In this document: positions 1 to 8,952 of the stretch, one piece after another
Layout of the letters: every line of letters begins with the position of its first letter
Position numbering within the stretch: the stretch's first letter is position 1
Origin: Leptospiraceae bacterium
GTDB taxonomy: Bacteria; Spirochaetota; Leptospiria; Leptospirales; Leptospiraceae
Direction of reading: 5' to 3'
NCBI GenBank assembly: GCA_024233865.1
Contig: JACKPA010000002.1
Span: 372,001-436,000, forward strand
DNA: 64,000 nt
Position numbers and translations under genes: made by a program
The notes under the pieces: generated by a model
What the model saw: only the letters and a program-made list of their open reading frames with translations
What the model was told of the DNA's origin: nothing
Database searches by the model: none

Positions 1-3000
1 AGATTTAACTAAATATAACCAGTGTAAACAACTTGCATTTTTCGTATCTATCCAAAGCTTTTCCAATTCTTCTTCATTAAATTCCTCATTTAAGAGTTTT
101 GAACTATCAAAATGGTCACCCTTAAGTTTAGTAATAAATAATTTCCACATAAAAAATGCTCTTACAGCATCAAAACTCTTTGTGCTTATAATAAGGTTTT
201 GATAATTTTCATATTTCTCAAATGCAGAATCCAGATTTTCTCTTGTTAAAAAAGTTCTTATATTGTAATGAACAATACAAAAAGACATATACGCAAGGTC
301 GCCACCTTCATATCCGTGTTGAATTCCTTTGTTTAGTATATTAAAGCCTTCTTTTCCGTGATTTCTCCAATGAGCTACCATCGATCCATAGAAGAAGTAG
401 ACTTTAGATTTTATTTCCAAGTAATTCATTTTCTCAACCAATTCCATAGCAAGGCGACCAAATGCTTCTCCTAATTCGTAGTTTCCAGCTCCGGAACCTA
501 ATACAACAGCAAATAGAACAAACCCAAAGGGAGAAATTGGAGATAGTCCATAGTTCAATGATATATCTACCATATTCAAGACAATAATAGGAAAAAGTTG
601 AGGCTTAACAATATAAGCCGGAGCTATGGTTGAACTCAATATTCTAACGGCAGCCAACATTTTTGGGTCTTGCATCTTCGGGAGCTCAGCTAGTTCTTTT
701 GGATTTCGATTTCCTAAACTCTTAAAAACTCTCTCAAACTCAGGAGTTGGGTCTATATCAGAATTTAAATCCGGAAAGGAAACTCCCAGCATTTTTAGTG
801 TATCTACGGAAATAAAGATAGCTTCCAGCATCTTGAAATCAATGGTTGCATAGAGATTCAATCGAATTTCATATACTCTTGTTTTATCAAGAAGGTCTGT
901 TGCTTTAGATAGTATCAGATCAAAGTATTCCTCTGCTTCTTTGATATTTGTGTTCAAATACTCTGCTCGTGCTCGTTTTTCATAAATCTCTAGTGCCTTT
1001 TCATACGATGTTTCCCAAGAATCAGATGGCAGCAACTCTGTTGCCATCTTGAGCAGATTGAGAGCAGGCTCATAAGCAGAAGAAGCAAAAGCTTTGTCCG
1101 CTGCCATTAAATTCAAATCTAACAGTTCATTTTGTTCATCAATACTAAGAAGTCGGATAGCATTGTTCAATTGGTTTACAATCGTAAAAACAAATTCTTC
1201 TACAGTATTTCTTTTTTTGGCTACCTGTAAATACGTTTTTCCAGCTTTGTAGTGGTGTACTACCTTTTTGTCATCATCTATGATTCCATACACTGCTTCC
1301 TTGACTTTATCATGGACAAGTTTCCCTTTGTTTTCACCTATGGTTATGAATCCATAGTTGGAAAGCCTTGTTAGTAAATTCCCTACATCCGATTCTTCCT
1401 TTTCGACAATTTGATAAAACAGATCCAAATAAAACCAACTGCCTATACAAGAAATCTGTTTCAGTGTATTTAGTTCTTCTTCAGGTAAACTTTTTGCCTT
1501 TTCAGCCAAAAGGTCTATCACATTCTCGGAAATATTGGCATCTTGTATTTTACTTAAATCCCAATGCCATTGTTCCTCTTTGAGACGGATTAGGTCTTTG
1601 TGGTAAAGGTTTGTCAGCAACTCGTTTACGAAAAACGGATTCCCCGCAGTTTTGGACATGACAATTTCTGCAAAAGGTTTGGTCACTTCCGGTTTTTGCT
1701 TGAGCGTATCAGCTACGAGCTGATTGATAGACTCTAGTTTTAGGGGTTTTAAGGCTACTTCGTGGATCGTAAATTCTTGTTTTCTTAACTCATCCACCAT
1801 CAAAACAAAGGGGTGAGTTGCATCTACTTCGTTTATTCGATACGCAAGAATAAACATTAAATGAGTTATATCCGTAGCTGCGTATATCGTTTGAATAAGG
1901 TGGATACTCGGAGAATCCGCCCACTGCAAATCGTCCAAAAATATCACAAGGGGATGTTCCCTACTGGCAAAAACCCTTACAAAGTCTTGGAATACCAAAT
2001 TGAATCGGTTTTGCGATTCATTGGGAGATAGTTCCACCAACTCCGGTTGTTCACCTATTATAAGTTCCAATTCTGGGACTACTTCTGTCACAACCCTTCC
2101 GTTAGGTCCAAGTGCAGTTTGGAGTTTCTCTTTCCATACATTGACGGATTCTTTCTTTTCGGTTAGTACCAGTTTTACCAAATCCTGGAGTGCGTAAATA
2201 ATTGCTCGGAAAGGCATGTTTCGCTTCATGGGATCAAACTTTCCCGTTATATAGTAGCCTTTGGAACTTACTATCGGCTTTTGAATTTCATTCACCAAAA
2301 CCGTTTTTCCGATTCCGGACATGCCGTTCACAAGCAAGATTTGTGTTGAACCGGTTGTTACTTGCTTGTAAGAATCTAACAGTTGTTTTAACTCTTCTTC
2401 TCTTCCGTAGACCTTTTCCGGAATCTGAAACTGCAAAGACACGTCTTTCAAACCAGGTCGAAAATATAAAGTATCAAGAGTTTGCTTATGCTCCGAACAC
2501 CATTCCAAATCATACAATAATCCAACTGCACTCATGTATCTGTCTTCCGCATTTTTTGACATGAGCTTTAGGATGATTTCAGAAATAGCTTTTGGTATCC
2601 AAAACTTCTCCGGAGATTCGGGAAGAATGGCAATGTGGGAATGAATGAGCTCCAGAGCATCATGGAATTCAAACGGAAGTTTGCCTGTCACTAACCGATA
2701 AAAAGTAACTCCCAGTGAATAAAAGTCCGTTCGATAATCTACCATTCGATTCATTCGTCCGGTTTGTTCGGGTGAAATGAAGGCAAGTGTTCCTTCCATA
2801 GAATTTGCCATATTTATATTTGCTGTTTCCCTACTTAGCAAACTCGCACTTCCGAAATCTATGATTTCCAGTTTACCTGATTCTGTATTGTATACAATAT
2901 TGTGTGGTTTTATATCTTTATGAATAACACGAGCTTTGTGAATTTCACCTAAGGCTTTTGTGGTTTGTATGGCAATGGATAAAAATTCTTCTATGGAAAA

Positions 3001-3294
3001 TAGGTTTTTTATTTTTAACAGTTTATCCAGAGAAGTGCCTTGTATATCTTCAAAGATCAAAAGTAGGGTATTTTTATATTTTTCAATGGCAATGACTTTT
3101 GTAATACCAGATAGGTTAAACTTTTGGAGTATTTCGTATTCGGTTTGGATTCTTTTCAATTCTTCCCAAGATGGGTATTCATTGCAAGACTGCTTGATGA
3201 TAACTTTCTTACCGTCTTTACTTGCTCGATAGATGATGTGTTTTTCACCTTCGTGAACCATTTGTGTTATTTTGTAACCGGCTATGGTTTTCAT
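1..3294 (-). CDS. Ser/Thr kinase - STAND ATPase - helical repeat signalling protein (3' end outside window)
   Basis: The frame is open from the ATG at 3294 to the window edge, 1098 codons, so the C-terminus is missing. An N-terminal protein kinase domain (about residues 1-265) shows Lys34 in VIIK, the catalytic loop HKDIKPHN (125-132) and DFG (146-148), so it looks active. An AAA/STAND ATPase follows, with Walker A GMSGIGKT near residue 325 and Walker B LVIFLDDLQWAD near 450. From about residue 650 the protein is helical and TPR-like. This order is known in large bacterial proteins that often end in GAF and histidine-kinase domains; whether this one does cannot be seen. It probably integrates signals in the cytoplasm through a regulated ATPase switch; no substrate is indicated. 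The next gene upstream on the same strand begins about 930 bp away. Confidence 0.85.
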   Translation of the reverse strand, partial: MKTIAGYKITQMVHEGEKHIIYRASKDGKKVIIKQSCNEYPSWEELKRIQTEYEILQKFNLSGITKVIAIEKYKNTLLLIFEDIQGTSLDKLLKIKNLFSIEEFLSIAIQTTKALGEIHKARVIHKDIKPHNIVYNTESGKLEIIDFGSASLLSRETANINMANSMEGTLAFISPEQTGRMNRMVDYRTDFYSLGVTFYRLVTGKLPFEFHDALELIHSHIAILPESPEKFWIPKAISEIILKLMSKNAEDRYMSAVGLLYDLEWCSEHKQTLDTLYFRPGLKDVSLQFQIPEKVYGREEELKQLLDSYKQVTTGSTQILLVNGMSGIGKTVLVNEIQKPIVSSKGYYITGKFDPMKRNMPFRAIIYALQDLVKLVLTEKKESVNVWKEKLQTALGPNGRVVTEVVPELELIIGEQPELVELSPNESQNRFNLVFQDFVRVFASREHPLVIFLDDLQWADSPSIHLIQTIYAATDITHLMFILAYRINEVDATHPFVLMVDELRKQEFTIHEVALKPLKLESINQLVADTLKQKPEVTKPFAEIVMSKTAGNPFFVNELLTNLYHKDLIRLKEEQWHWDLSKIQDANISENVIDLLAEKAKSLPEEELNTLKQISCIGSWFYLDLFYQIVEKEESDVGNLLTRLSNYGFITIGENKGKLVHDKVKEAVYGIIDDDKKVVHHYKAGKTYLQVAKKRNTVEEFVFTIVNQLNNAIRLLSIDEQNELLDLNLMAADKAFASSAYEPALNLLKMATELLPSDSWETSYEKALEIYEKRARAEYLNTNIKEAEEYFDLILSKATDLLDKTRVYEIRLNLYATIDFKMLEAIFISVDTLKMLGVSFPDLNSDIDPTPEFERVFKSLGNRNPKELAELPKMQDPKMLAAVRILSSTIAPAYIVKPQLFPIIVLNMVDISLNYGLSPISPFGFVLFAVVLGSGAGNYELGEAFGRLAMELVEKMNYLEIKSKVYFFYGSMVAHWRNHGKEGFNILNKGIQHGYEGGDLAYMSFCIVHYNIRTFLTRENLDSAFEKYENYQNLIISTKSFDAVRAFFMWKLFITKLKGDHFDSSKLLNEEFNEEELEKLWIDTKNASCLHWLYLVKS

Positions 3295-3452
3295 TTAAAA
3301 ATCCTTCGGGTAAATTTTTTATCTTTATCCTTACTCTTTGAATCTGACTTATTTTTCATACGCACTCAAGCCCGAAATTTCTTTTCCCTCTTCCATCAAT
3401 TTGAGTTCGGATGTGGTTAAACCATGAATTAACCGTGAAGAATTAAGCGTCA

Positions 3453-4223
3453 TCAGTAGTCTTGGATTTGAAAACCTTCCGGATTCTTTAATTCCATCAG
3501 ATATTCACCCAAACCCATTACGATAATACCTCTTTTGTTAGCAAATTTTAGCTGGCTCTCGTGAGGATTGAAGGTAGAGACAATTCCACATACCTTTTTG
3601 TGCTGAAGTTCGGGAAAGTATTCACGAAATACTTTGAAGTCTTCTATCAGGTCGTTTATGTCTTGGGAGGTTAAATTGTTTTTAGTAGAGTTGAGAAAAA
3701 CTCTATCCATTGTCTCAACTATTGTGTCAAATTCTTGTGTTTTCCCGGTAACAGGATGTTTTCGTTTAACACGACCGGTAATGGAAATTATCTCAAGACC
3801 AAGTTGTTCTTCCAAAACGTTGGGAACACTTGGAATCACAAAGTCTTCTACTAGTCTGCCGTATTGCCTGGAAATTTCTGCCATTTTCTGATTATTTCTT
3901 TTTGATTCTAGCTTCAATTGTTTTGTTTCTTCTCTTATCTCTAAAATCTCATCATCCATTTTATCAATTCGCTCTTGAGATTTATCAATCTGGCTTTGTG
4001 CCCTATCAATCTGGCTTTGTGCCCTATCAATCTGGCTTTGCATTTTATCCATTTGGCTTTGCATTTTGATTCCATTTTCCCGCATTTCCAAAATATGGAT
4101 GTCCATGCTTCGAGATAAATTGGCAATATTTTGACTGTTTTTCAGTAAACTTGCGTTTACGGTTCTGGTGAATTCAGCCAAAGCTTCTTCCAAACGGTCT
4201 ACTCTTTCTTCAACAATAGGCAT
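3453..4223 (-). CDS. Coiled-coil protein with C-terminal PD-(D/E)XK-like domain, active site apparently degenerate
   Basis: The start MPIVEERVDRLEE at 4223 was preferred to an ATG 35 codons upstream because the upstream extension looks non-coding; neither start has a clear ribosome site. Residues about 1-120 form a long coiled coil built partly from the heptad QSQIDRA, encoded by 21-bp DNA repeats. The rest (from YGRLVEDFVIPSVPN) resembles the C-terminal nuclease-like domain of DUF3782-type proteins of cyanobacteria and archaea. In those the core reads D...ExK; here EFD is kept but the ExK position reads STK, so catalysis is doubtful. The role is unknown. The family assignment comes from pattern recognition and is moderately sure. 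Confidence 0.6.
   Translation of the reverse strand: MPIVEERVDRLEEALAEFTRTVNASLLKNSQNIANLSRSMDIHILEMRENGIKMQSQMDKMQSQIDRAQSQIDRAQSQIDKSQERIDKMDDEILEIREETKQLKLESKRNNQKMAEISRQYGRLVEDFVIPSVPNVLEEQLGLEIISITGRVKRKHPVTGKTQEFDTIVETMDRVFLNSTKNNLTSQDINDLIEDFKVFREYFPELQHKKVCGIVSTFNPHESQLKFANKRGIIVMGLGEYLMELKNPEGFQIQDY
3983..4066 (-). repeat. Four 21-bp tandem units inside the coiled-coil gene
   Basis: Two units (3983-4003 and 4004-4024) are identical, a third (4025-4045) differs only at its end, and a fourth (4046-4066) is diverged. Each unit encodes one heptad of the coiled coil, so gain or loss of units keeps the frame and changes only coil length. Confidence 0.85.
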
Positions 4224-4361
4224 AATAGGAAACGTAAACAGAAAGCTATAAGTTTGTAAAGTGTTTTTAGGGAAAATTTTTGGGAAAAACTCCTTTTTCT
4301 TGCATTTCTCCGATAGTGCAAAAATCATTCTATTTCTTCACACTCTTCCGGTCTTAATCCC

Positions 4362-4387
4362 GCTCCCTGAGCATAGCCGAAGGGAGC
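4362..4387. repeat. REP-like palindrome, TGAG...CGAA core
   Basis: Perfect 7-bp arms GCTCCCT (4362-4368) and AGGGAGC (4381-4387) enclose GAGCATAGCCGA. With the copies at 7970 and 55262 it shares a core of the form TGAG-N(5-6)-(T/C)CGAA flanked by inverted arms whose sequence varies. Confidence 0.6.
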
Positions 4388-4636
4388 TAAGAGATCACCT
4401 CTCGGACACAACCAAACCCAAGGCTGTTTTTGATCCCAAAACCGGCTGAAAAACCAAGTTCTCAAATCGGAGAAATCGTCTCAAAAACATACTCGTCCTT
4501 TTTTTCCAAAGCAGGAAGATACTCCACTGTATGCACTCAGAAATTGGCACGACACTTGCTTGGAGGATTAAGGCTCTCTCAGTGCAAGGAAGGGAACAAC
4601 TTCCAATTTAGTTCGCTTCCGCAGCGGGCACGCTTA

Positions 4637-4652
4637 GTTAGATGCCGTTTGC
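4637..4652 (+). repeat. 16-bp motif GTTAGATGCCGTTTGC, left copy
   Basis: It matches an inverted copy at 10812-10827 at 15 of 16 positions. The two copies lie just outside the decayed restriction-modification genes, facing each other. A chance match of this length is possible in a window of this size. Confidence 0.35.
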
Positions 4653-4783
4653 ATTTAATATTTACTCTCCTTGTTCTATTGCTAGTCTATATTCTGATTT
4701 GTTATTAGGAATACAGGTGAAAAGAGTTTCAAGATTATTATCATGGATAATAGTTAATGGTAAAAATGTATTTAGGTTTTTGT

Positions 4784-6675
4784 TCAAATGTTACCTCCAA
4801 CACCTTTAAACTTCTCAACATAATCAACAATCTTTTTAAAGACAGTCTGTTTTTTAGTTAAATATTGTGGATTTAAGGGACTCATTTTGGGAAGAATTGA
4901 ATTTAACTCCATCCCATTTTCACTAGCATATTCCCTTTTGAGCGATGTCTCTAAATAACGTTTTGCCGCTTCCTCATTCAGTTTCTCTTCAGTAATTAAC
5001 TCTGATGCTTCACGTTTTTGTTCTTCTCTTGCATAGGCGAAGAAGGCTTCAATAATACTTGCTTTATCTTTGATTTTATCCAAGTCGGATTGATTAATAA
5101 AATCAACAAGCAAACTCTCTTTAGCTCGATTGCCAATACTGGATCGGATTAAACGACGTACTTCTTCTACTAAAGCAGACTTATCTTTATTCTTTTTATT
5201 GTGCTCAAAAATCAATTCCAAGATGTAGTCGAGGTTGATTTCTTGAGATTTTAGAAGTTCCACTTCAAAAACCAAATCATCCCAATCCAAAGTAGTAGAA
5301 TCTTTTTCTTTGCCGAATTTTTCACGATGAAGCCAATCGCGTATATCGTTATATGTAGAACGGTAGTCTTGTACTGTTCGCACTTCTATAACCGGAATAT
5401 CCTGAATTGCATTGAACTGCTCATCATTCAAAAAGTGTTTTTCTTTGAATTCTTCTACTGCTATTGGGTCTGATGTATCTATGTTTTGTAATGCCTGCAA
5501 TCCCACATATTCATCATAGTTTTGCAAAATATTTTCAACATGGAGATACTCTCCGAATAGTTTCGCAAAATCTTTTTTATCTTTTTCTTTTATGATTTCA
5601 TCAGGATTTGGGAACTTCTCTTGGAGTTCTTTCACTATTTCTAAATAGCCCCGATGTGCGTCACCGGTTACTAGATCGGTAAAGCCTTCCATGTATTCTT
5701 TGTAGCTTTTTTCCAGAACCACATTTTTTGTATTTTTATCTCCAAAAAGTGTTATGGCATTAATGGTCGGTTGTTCCAAATTCCGGAAAGTTACGATATT
5801 GCCAAAAGTTTTTGTAGAATCGTAAATACGATTGGTTCGTGAATAAGCTTGTATTAGTCCATGATAACGCAAGTTTTTATCTACAAAAAGCGTATTCAGA
5901 GTTGGGGCATCAAAACCGGTTAGAAACATACCAACAACAATAATCAAATCAATTTCTTGTTTCTTAACCCGGTTGGAAAGGTCGCGATAATAATTCTGAA
6001 ACTTATTACTTTCAACACTGAAATTAATTTTAAATAAAGCATTATAGTTTGAAAGTCAAGGTCTTTCCTATCCACTACAAAAAAGACTTTATCAATGAAA
6101 TCAAGTTCTGTAGCCATTCGAGCGGCCTTAAAACTGGTAAGAGTTTTTCCCGATCCTGTAGTGTGCCAGATATATCCACCACCATTGGTAGTACACCATT
6201 TTTTAGTTAGGTTTGTATTTTCAATTTTCCATTTGGCTTGTGTTCCGGTTTGCTCAAATTGTTGAATCACCTGCACCTTATTGCGGACAATATTTTTCTT
6301 ATCCAAAAGATAGATATTTTGAATATGACCATCATCAAATACAAAATCGTAAATGTAGTCGTTGTGAATTTTACGGGTTTTATCAATATTATTATTATTA
6401 GGCTTGTCTAAATATTCCTCTACAAATCGAAGCCATTCTGAATCTAAAAATTGGACTTTATTAAGCTCTTGTAATTGAATACGAACATTTTTAAGTAAGG
6501 CTTCTGGATTCTTTAAATCGGGTAAAAATTCATATCCTTGATGGATTAAATCCTGAATCAATTCACGCTCTAAATCTGCTTCGGTTTGATAACCTCCACC
6601 CTTTTGTTCAATCTTAGTGTATTTATCCAGAATAATAAAGTTGTCTGTCTCTGCTATGGGTTTTAAGTCAGTCAT
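4784..6675 (-). pseudogene. hsdR: Type I restriction enzyme R subunit, two internal deletions and a frameshift
   Basis: HsdR cleaves and translocates DNA in type I systems and is usually about 1000 residues; here only 243 plus 387 residues remain, in two frames. The N-terminal part (5944-6675) runs normally to QFEQTGTQA, then jumps to KWKIENTNLTKK and the Walker A box GSGKT, so the stretch that normally holds the nuclease core (NRYDV...IELK) is absent. After DRKDLDFQT a second jump lands out of frame; the other frame reads NALFKINF...YYRDLSNRV and continues into IIVVGMFLTGFDAPT and the C-terminal part (4784-5947). The DEAD-box part of the motor is lost. The gene cannot make a working nuclease. 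The lost segments are inferred from memory of the family. Confidence 0.9.
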
Positions 6676-6738
6676 TTTTTTTTATCCTTTTTTTAACCAC
6701 AGAATAGACAGAAAACACAGAAAGGGTTTTCATTTTTT

Positions 6739-7155
6739 TCATTTTACAATTCTTTCAATAGTCGCTTTTGGGTAATGACCAAAGTTTACTAAAAAGCCAA
6801 GTTGAAGCCCTGTTGCTTTCAGATAGTTGTGCAACTGTGCACGATGTTCATTTTTAATTTCATTAACTGCTTTCAACTCAATAATGATTTTATCATAGCA
6901 GATTAAATCTGGTTTGTAAACTTGTTGTAACTTTTCCTGTTTGTAATACAATTCAAGCGCCGGTTGTGAAACAAAAGGAATGTTTTGCTTTAGAAATTCT
7001 TTTTCAAGGCACTCTTGATATACTGCTTCAAGAAAACCACAGCCCATTTCGCGGTATACTTCAAAAATTGCACCACGAATCAAGTAGCTTTCGTTTTTAT
7101 ATAAGAAATCTTTTTTATTTTTTTCCGTGTATTCGGTGTGTTCAGTGGTTTCCAT
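6739..7155 (-). CDS. GxxExxY family protein (PD-(D/E)XK superfamily)
   Basis: 138 residues. The family signature is seen as GFLEAVY (G40, E43, Y46), followed by the nuclease-like core KPDLICYDKIIIELKAV with D and ExK. The family is widespread in accessory DNA but its role is not established. The first 16 residues (TTEHTEYTEK...) are encoded by a 30-bp repeat also found at 8744-8773, so the native start may be nearer NESYLIRGAIFEVY. It begins 3 bp after the Fic gene ends and lies upstream of the hsdR remnant. It appears intact. Confidence 0.85.
   Translation of the reverse strand: METTEHTEYTEKNKKDFLYKNESYLIRGAIFEVYREMGCGFLEAVYQECLEKEFLKQNIPFVSQPALELYYKQEKLQQVYKPDLICYDKIIIELKAVNEIKNEHRAQLHNYLKATGLQLGFLVNFGHYPKATIERIVK
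7121..7150. repeat. 30-bp direct repeat, copy A
   Basis: Identical over 30 bp to 8744-8773 and in the same orientation; it encodes the N-terminus of the GxxExxY protein. Looser relatives of the same phrase (ccacagaatagacagaaaac at 6696) lie just after that gene. Confidence 0.9.
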
Positions 7156-7158
7156 TTT

Positions 7159-7893
7159 TCAAAATCCCAACAGTCGTTGATACTGCTTTAATGCTTCCAA
7201 TTCTGCATTTGCTATCAGTTGCACAAAGGCTGTGGTTTCCTTTTTGGTCATCCAGTCATCCAATGCTTGGTAATAACCCAGTCTACTTTCTACGGTAATG
7301 ATACAAGGCAGGTATCCCGCTTTCATCAACTCCAGATTCATGAGTAAACGAGAGGTTCGACCGTTTCCATCAATAAATGGATGGATTCCTACAAAGTCAG
7401 CGTGAATTTTTGCAGCTCTTTCTATAGGATGTAAATCGTTAGCTTTAGTATGATACCAGTCCACCAATTGAGACATTTTGTCTACAAGTAAAGTGTGATC
7501 CGGTGGAATATGACTTGCTCCTGATATGGTTACATTTATGTTTCTATATCGTCCAGCCTGTCCATCATCAATATTTTTTAAAATCAACTGGTGAATACTT
7601 CGAATTTGCCATTCTGAAAAAGGTTCCTTTTTTTGGATAATGTCCAATAGGTAAAGAATCGCTTCTCGATGGTTAATTGCCTCAAAATGTTCGCGTAATG
7701 TTTTCCCGCCAATTGTAATCCCGTTTTCCAGTACAACCTTGGTTTCCAGCAGGGTAAGAGTATTTCCTTCGATTGCATTCGAGTGGTACGTCCAACGTAA
7801 AATCAAATCGTCCAATTGATTTTTTACTACAAGCGGATCCAAAGGACGCAATTTGTCCAGACGCTGTTTTAGCCTGTCAATTTCTTCAAACAC
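7159..7893 (-). CDS. Fic family protein, class II inhibitory motif
   Basis: 244 residues. Fic proteins transfer AMP or related groups from nucleotides to target proteins. The catalytic motif is complete, HPFIDGNGRTSR near residue 171, with the catalytic His and the phosphate-binding GNGR. An N-terminal self-inhibitory motif, SNAIEGN, lies near residue 40, as in class II Fic proteins. The usual C-terminal winged-helix domain seems absent, so this is close to a minimal Fic domain. Fic genes are common passengers in type I restriction loci, as here between hsdS and hsdR remnants. No truncation or frameshift was seen, in contrast to its neighbours. Confidence 0.88.
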   Translation of the reverse strand: MFEEIDRLKQRLDKLRPLDPLVVKNQLDDLILRWTYHSNAIEGNTLTLLETKVVLENGITIGGKTLREHFEAINHREAILYLLDIIQKKEPFSEWQIRSIHQLILKNIDDGQAGRYRNINVTISGASHIPPDHTLLVDKMSQLVDWYHTKANDLHPIERAAKIHADFVGIHPFIDGNGRTSRLLMNLELMKAGYLPCIITVESRLGYYQALDDWMTKKETTAFVQLIANAELEALKQYQRLLGF

Positions 7894-7969
7894 AGAAAAC
7901 CTCCTTCTTTTTTAACCACGAATGCACACCAATGGATTTTGTTTTTAATTCGTGTTTATTTGTGCGATG

Positions 7970-7988
7970 CCCTGAGTCTGTCGAAGGG
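7970..7988. repeat. REP-like palindrome, TGAG...TCGAA core
   Basis: CCCT and AGGG arms enclose GAGTCTGTCGA. It is the second of three related palindromes in the window and lies in the sequence that replaced the body of hsdS. Confidence 0.55.
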
Positions 7989-8005
7989 TTAATTTGTGGT
8001 TCCAT

Positions 8006-8122
8006 TATTTCTCCACCTTTGGAAATGCCCGAACCACGAATGAAGCTTCCTACCGCCCCCAAAGTCTTCCATTCCACTCCAGCACCATTCAGCAGTTTTT
8101 CCAAAAAGTTCTTTCGTTTCAT
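8006..8122 (-). pseudogene. hsdS: Type I restriction specificity subunit, N-terminal fragment
   Basis: Only about 39 residues look like HsdS: MKRKNFLEKLLNGAGVEWK followed by TLGAVGSFIRGSG, the usual beginning of the first target-recognition domain. HsdS is normally about 400 residues. The frame then runs into repeat-derived DNA (to 7886) holding a REP-like palindrome and the phrase ttaaccacgaatgcacacc. The remainder of the gene is gone, so the R-M system has no specificity subunit here. Confidence 0.8.
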
Positions 8123-8126
8123 GGCT

Positions 8127-8379
8127 TTATTGATTAGAAACCTGTTCTTTTATATATTTTTTTACTCGATGCAATACAATTTCTGTATCCTGCAATATAT
8201 TTGCTGTTAAATCTGAGCCTATAACTTCTGTATCTGATTTGTGAAAATGGTGTGGGAAGGAATCTAATTCGAATTGTTATTTTATTTTTAATCTCCTCTA
8301 TTGATTTGCTATCAATACTTGAAACAATTTCATTCTGAAGTAATTGATTTATATAGGACTCTAAATCAAAATTATTCAT
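8127..8379 (-). pseudogene. Toxin-like gene (TumE/DUF6516-like), internal deletion and frameshift
   Basis: The ATG overlaps the stop of the preceding small gene (ATGA, 8376-8379), the usual layout of toxin-antitoxin pairs. The first 40 or so residues (MNNFDLESYINQLLQNEIV) read in one frame; the likely C-terminus, HHFHKSDTEVIGSDL and on to VSNQ with stop at 8127, reads in another frame that begins near 8255. In TumE-like toxins an N-terminal part like this is separated by about 40 residues from a PHHxH motif, so I infer a deletion that also shifted the frame. The family name is tentative; the frame change is visible. Confidence 0.5.
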
Positions 8380-8669
8380 AAAATTTCATTCAGTGTGAGT
8401 GTCCAAGCATTTTTCATTTCAACAGATATTTTCCAATCTAACCAATCATCTTCCATTGCCATACTTGCATTATTTTTTATACTTTTAGTAAATTCGTCAA
8501 ATGTTAAATTGTATTTTTTTTGAAATTCCTGGATTTGATTGGAGTATTGTTTAACTTTAGATTGAACATAAAAGATAGTTATATCTTTTAATGCAGAGAT
8601 TTCATCTTTGTATAATCCATTTAGAATCATTGGTTTTAACAAGTTTTCTAGGGCATTTTGTTTAATCAT
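8376..8669 (-). CDS. Putative antitoxin, EDDWxxW family
   Basis: 97 residues ending in a conserved-looking segment, SMAMEDDWLDWKISVEM, after a helical stretch (KQYSNQIQEFQKKYNL). The small protein at 42617-42883 shares the pattern: a helix with IREFEQKHSL, then EKEDDHFEWE. Position upstream of, and overlapping, a toxin-like remnant suggests it was the antitoxin. If the toxin is dead, this is an orphan under relaxed selection. There is no direct evidence of function. Confidence 0.55.
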   Translation of the reverse strand: MIKQNALENLLKPMILNGLYKDEISALKDITIFYVQSKVKQYSNQIQEFQKKYNLTFDEFTKSIKNNASMAMEDDWLDWKISVEMKNAWTLTLNEIL

Positions 8670-8743
8670 AATTCTATCCTAAACCAATCTGAATTTCTGT
8701 CAAGGTTATTAACCATGGAACACAGACGAATTCTTTCTTGCTT

Positions 8744-8773
8744 TTTTCCGTGTATTCGGTGTGTTCAGTGGTT
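8744..8773. repeat. 30-bp direct repeat, copy B
   Basis: Identical to 7121-7150, 1.6 kb away. It lies directly downstream of the RhuM fragment, whose last residues (ETTDE) come from related repeat DNA. Confidence 0.9.
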
Positions 8774-8781
8774 CCATCATT

Positions 8782-8952
8782 TTATTCATCTGTGGTTTCA
8801 TTTCTTTCCAGTTCTTTAATCACCCTATCAAAATCGGATTCATACAGACGATCCTGAACAATGCGGTATTTTTCAAATTCACTTTCGGCATGAGCTTTGG
8901 CGATTTCTGCCGTTACTTTACCAGCGTCTTGCAAAATTTCCCTATCTTTCAT
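8782..8952 (-). pseudogene. RhuM-family protein, C-terminal fragment
   Basis: A 56-codon frame overlaps the hsdM stop by 4 bp (8949-8952). It reads EILQDAGKVTAEIAKAHAES, then EFEKYRIVQDRLYESDFD, the usual C-terminus of RhuM-type virulence proteins, which are about 330 residues and often sit in type I R-M operons. All of the N-terminal part is missing and the last five residues derive from repeat sequence. It is best read as a deletion remnant. Confidence 0.7.

Larger units (their letters stand above)
4330..4783. other. Intergenic stretch without a convincing gene
   Basis: About 450 bp between the coiled-coil gene and the hsdR remnant. Short open frames exist on the plus strand but look random in composition and have no recognisable protein pattern. 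The stretch holds one REP-like palindrome (4362-4387) and one copy of a 16-bp motif (4637-4652) that recurs at the far edge of the defence island. I see no RNA gene or clear terminator. Confidence 0.6.

Noticed and set aside
4600..4660. Integron attC site ending in GTTAGAT
   Set aside because: GTTAGAT fits the GTTRRRY core and lies after a GC-richer patch, but no matching RYYYAAC partner or paired arms exist upstream, and the second copy of the motif begins inside a coding frame.
4430..4708. Plus-strand open frame of 92 codons
   Set aside because: No protein pattern, no ribosome site, and it overlaps repeat-like DNA.
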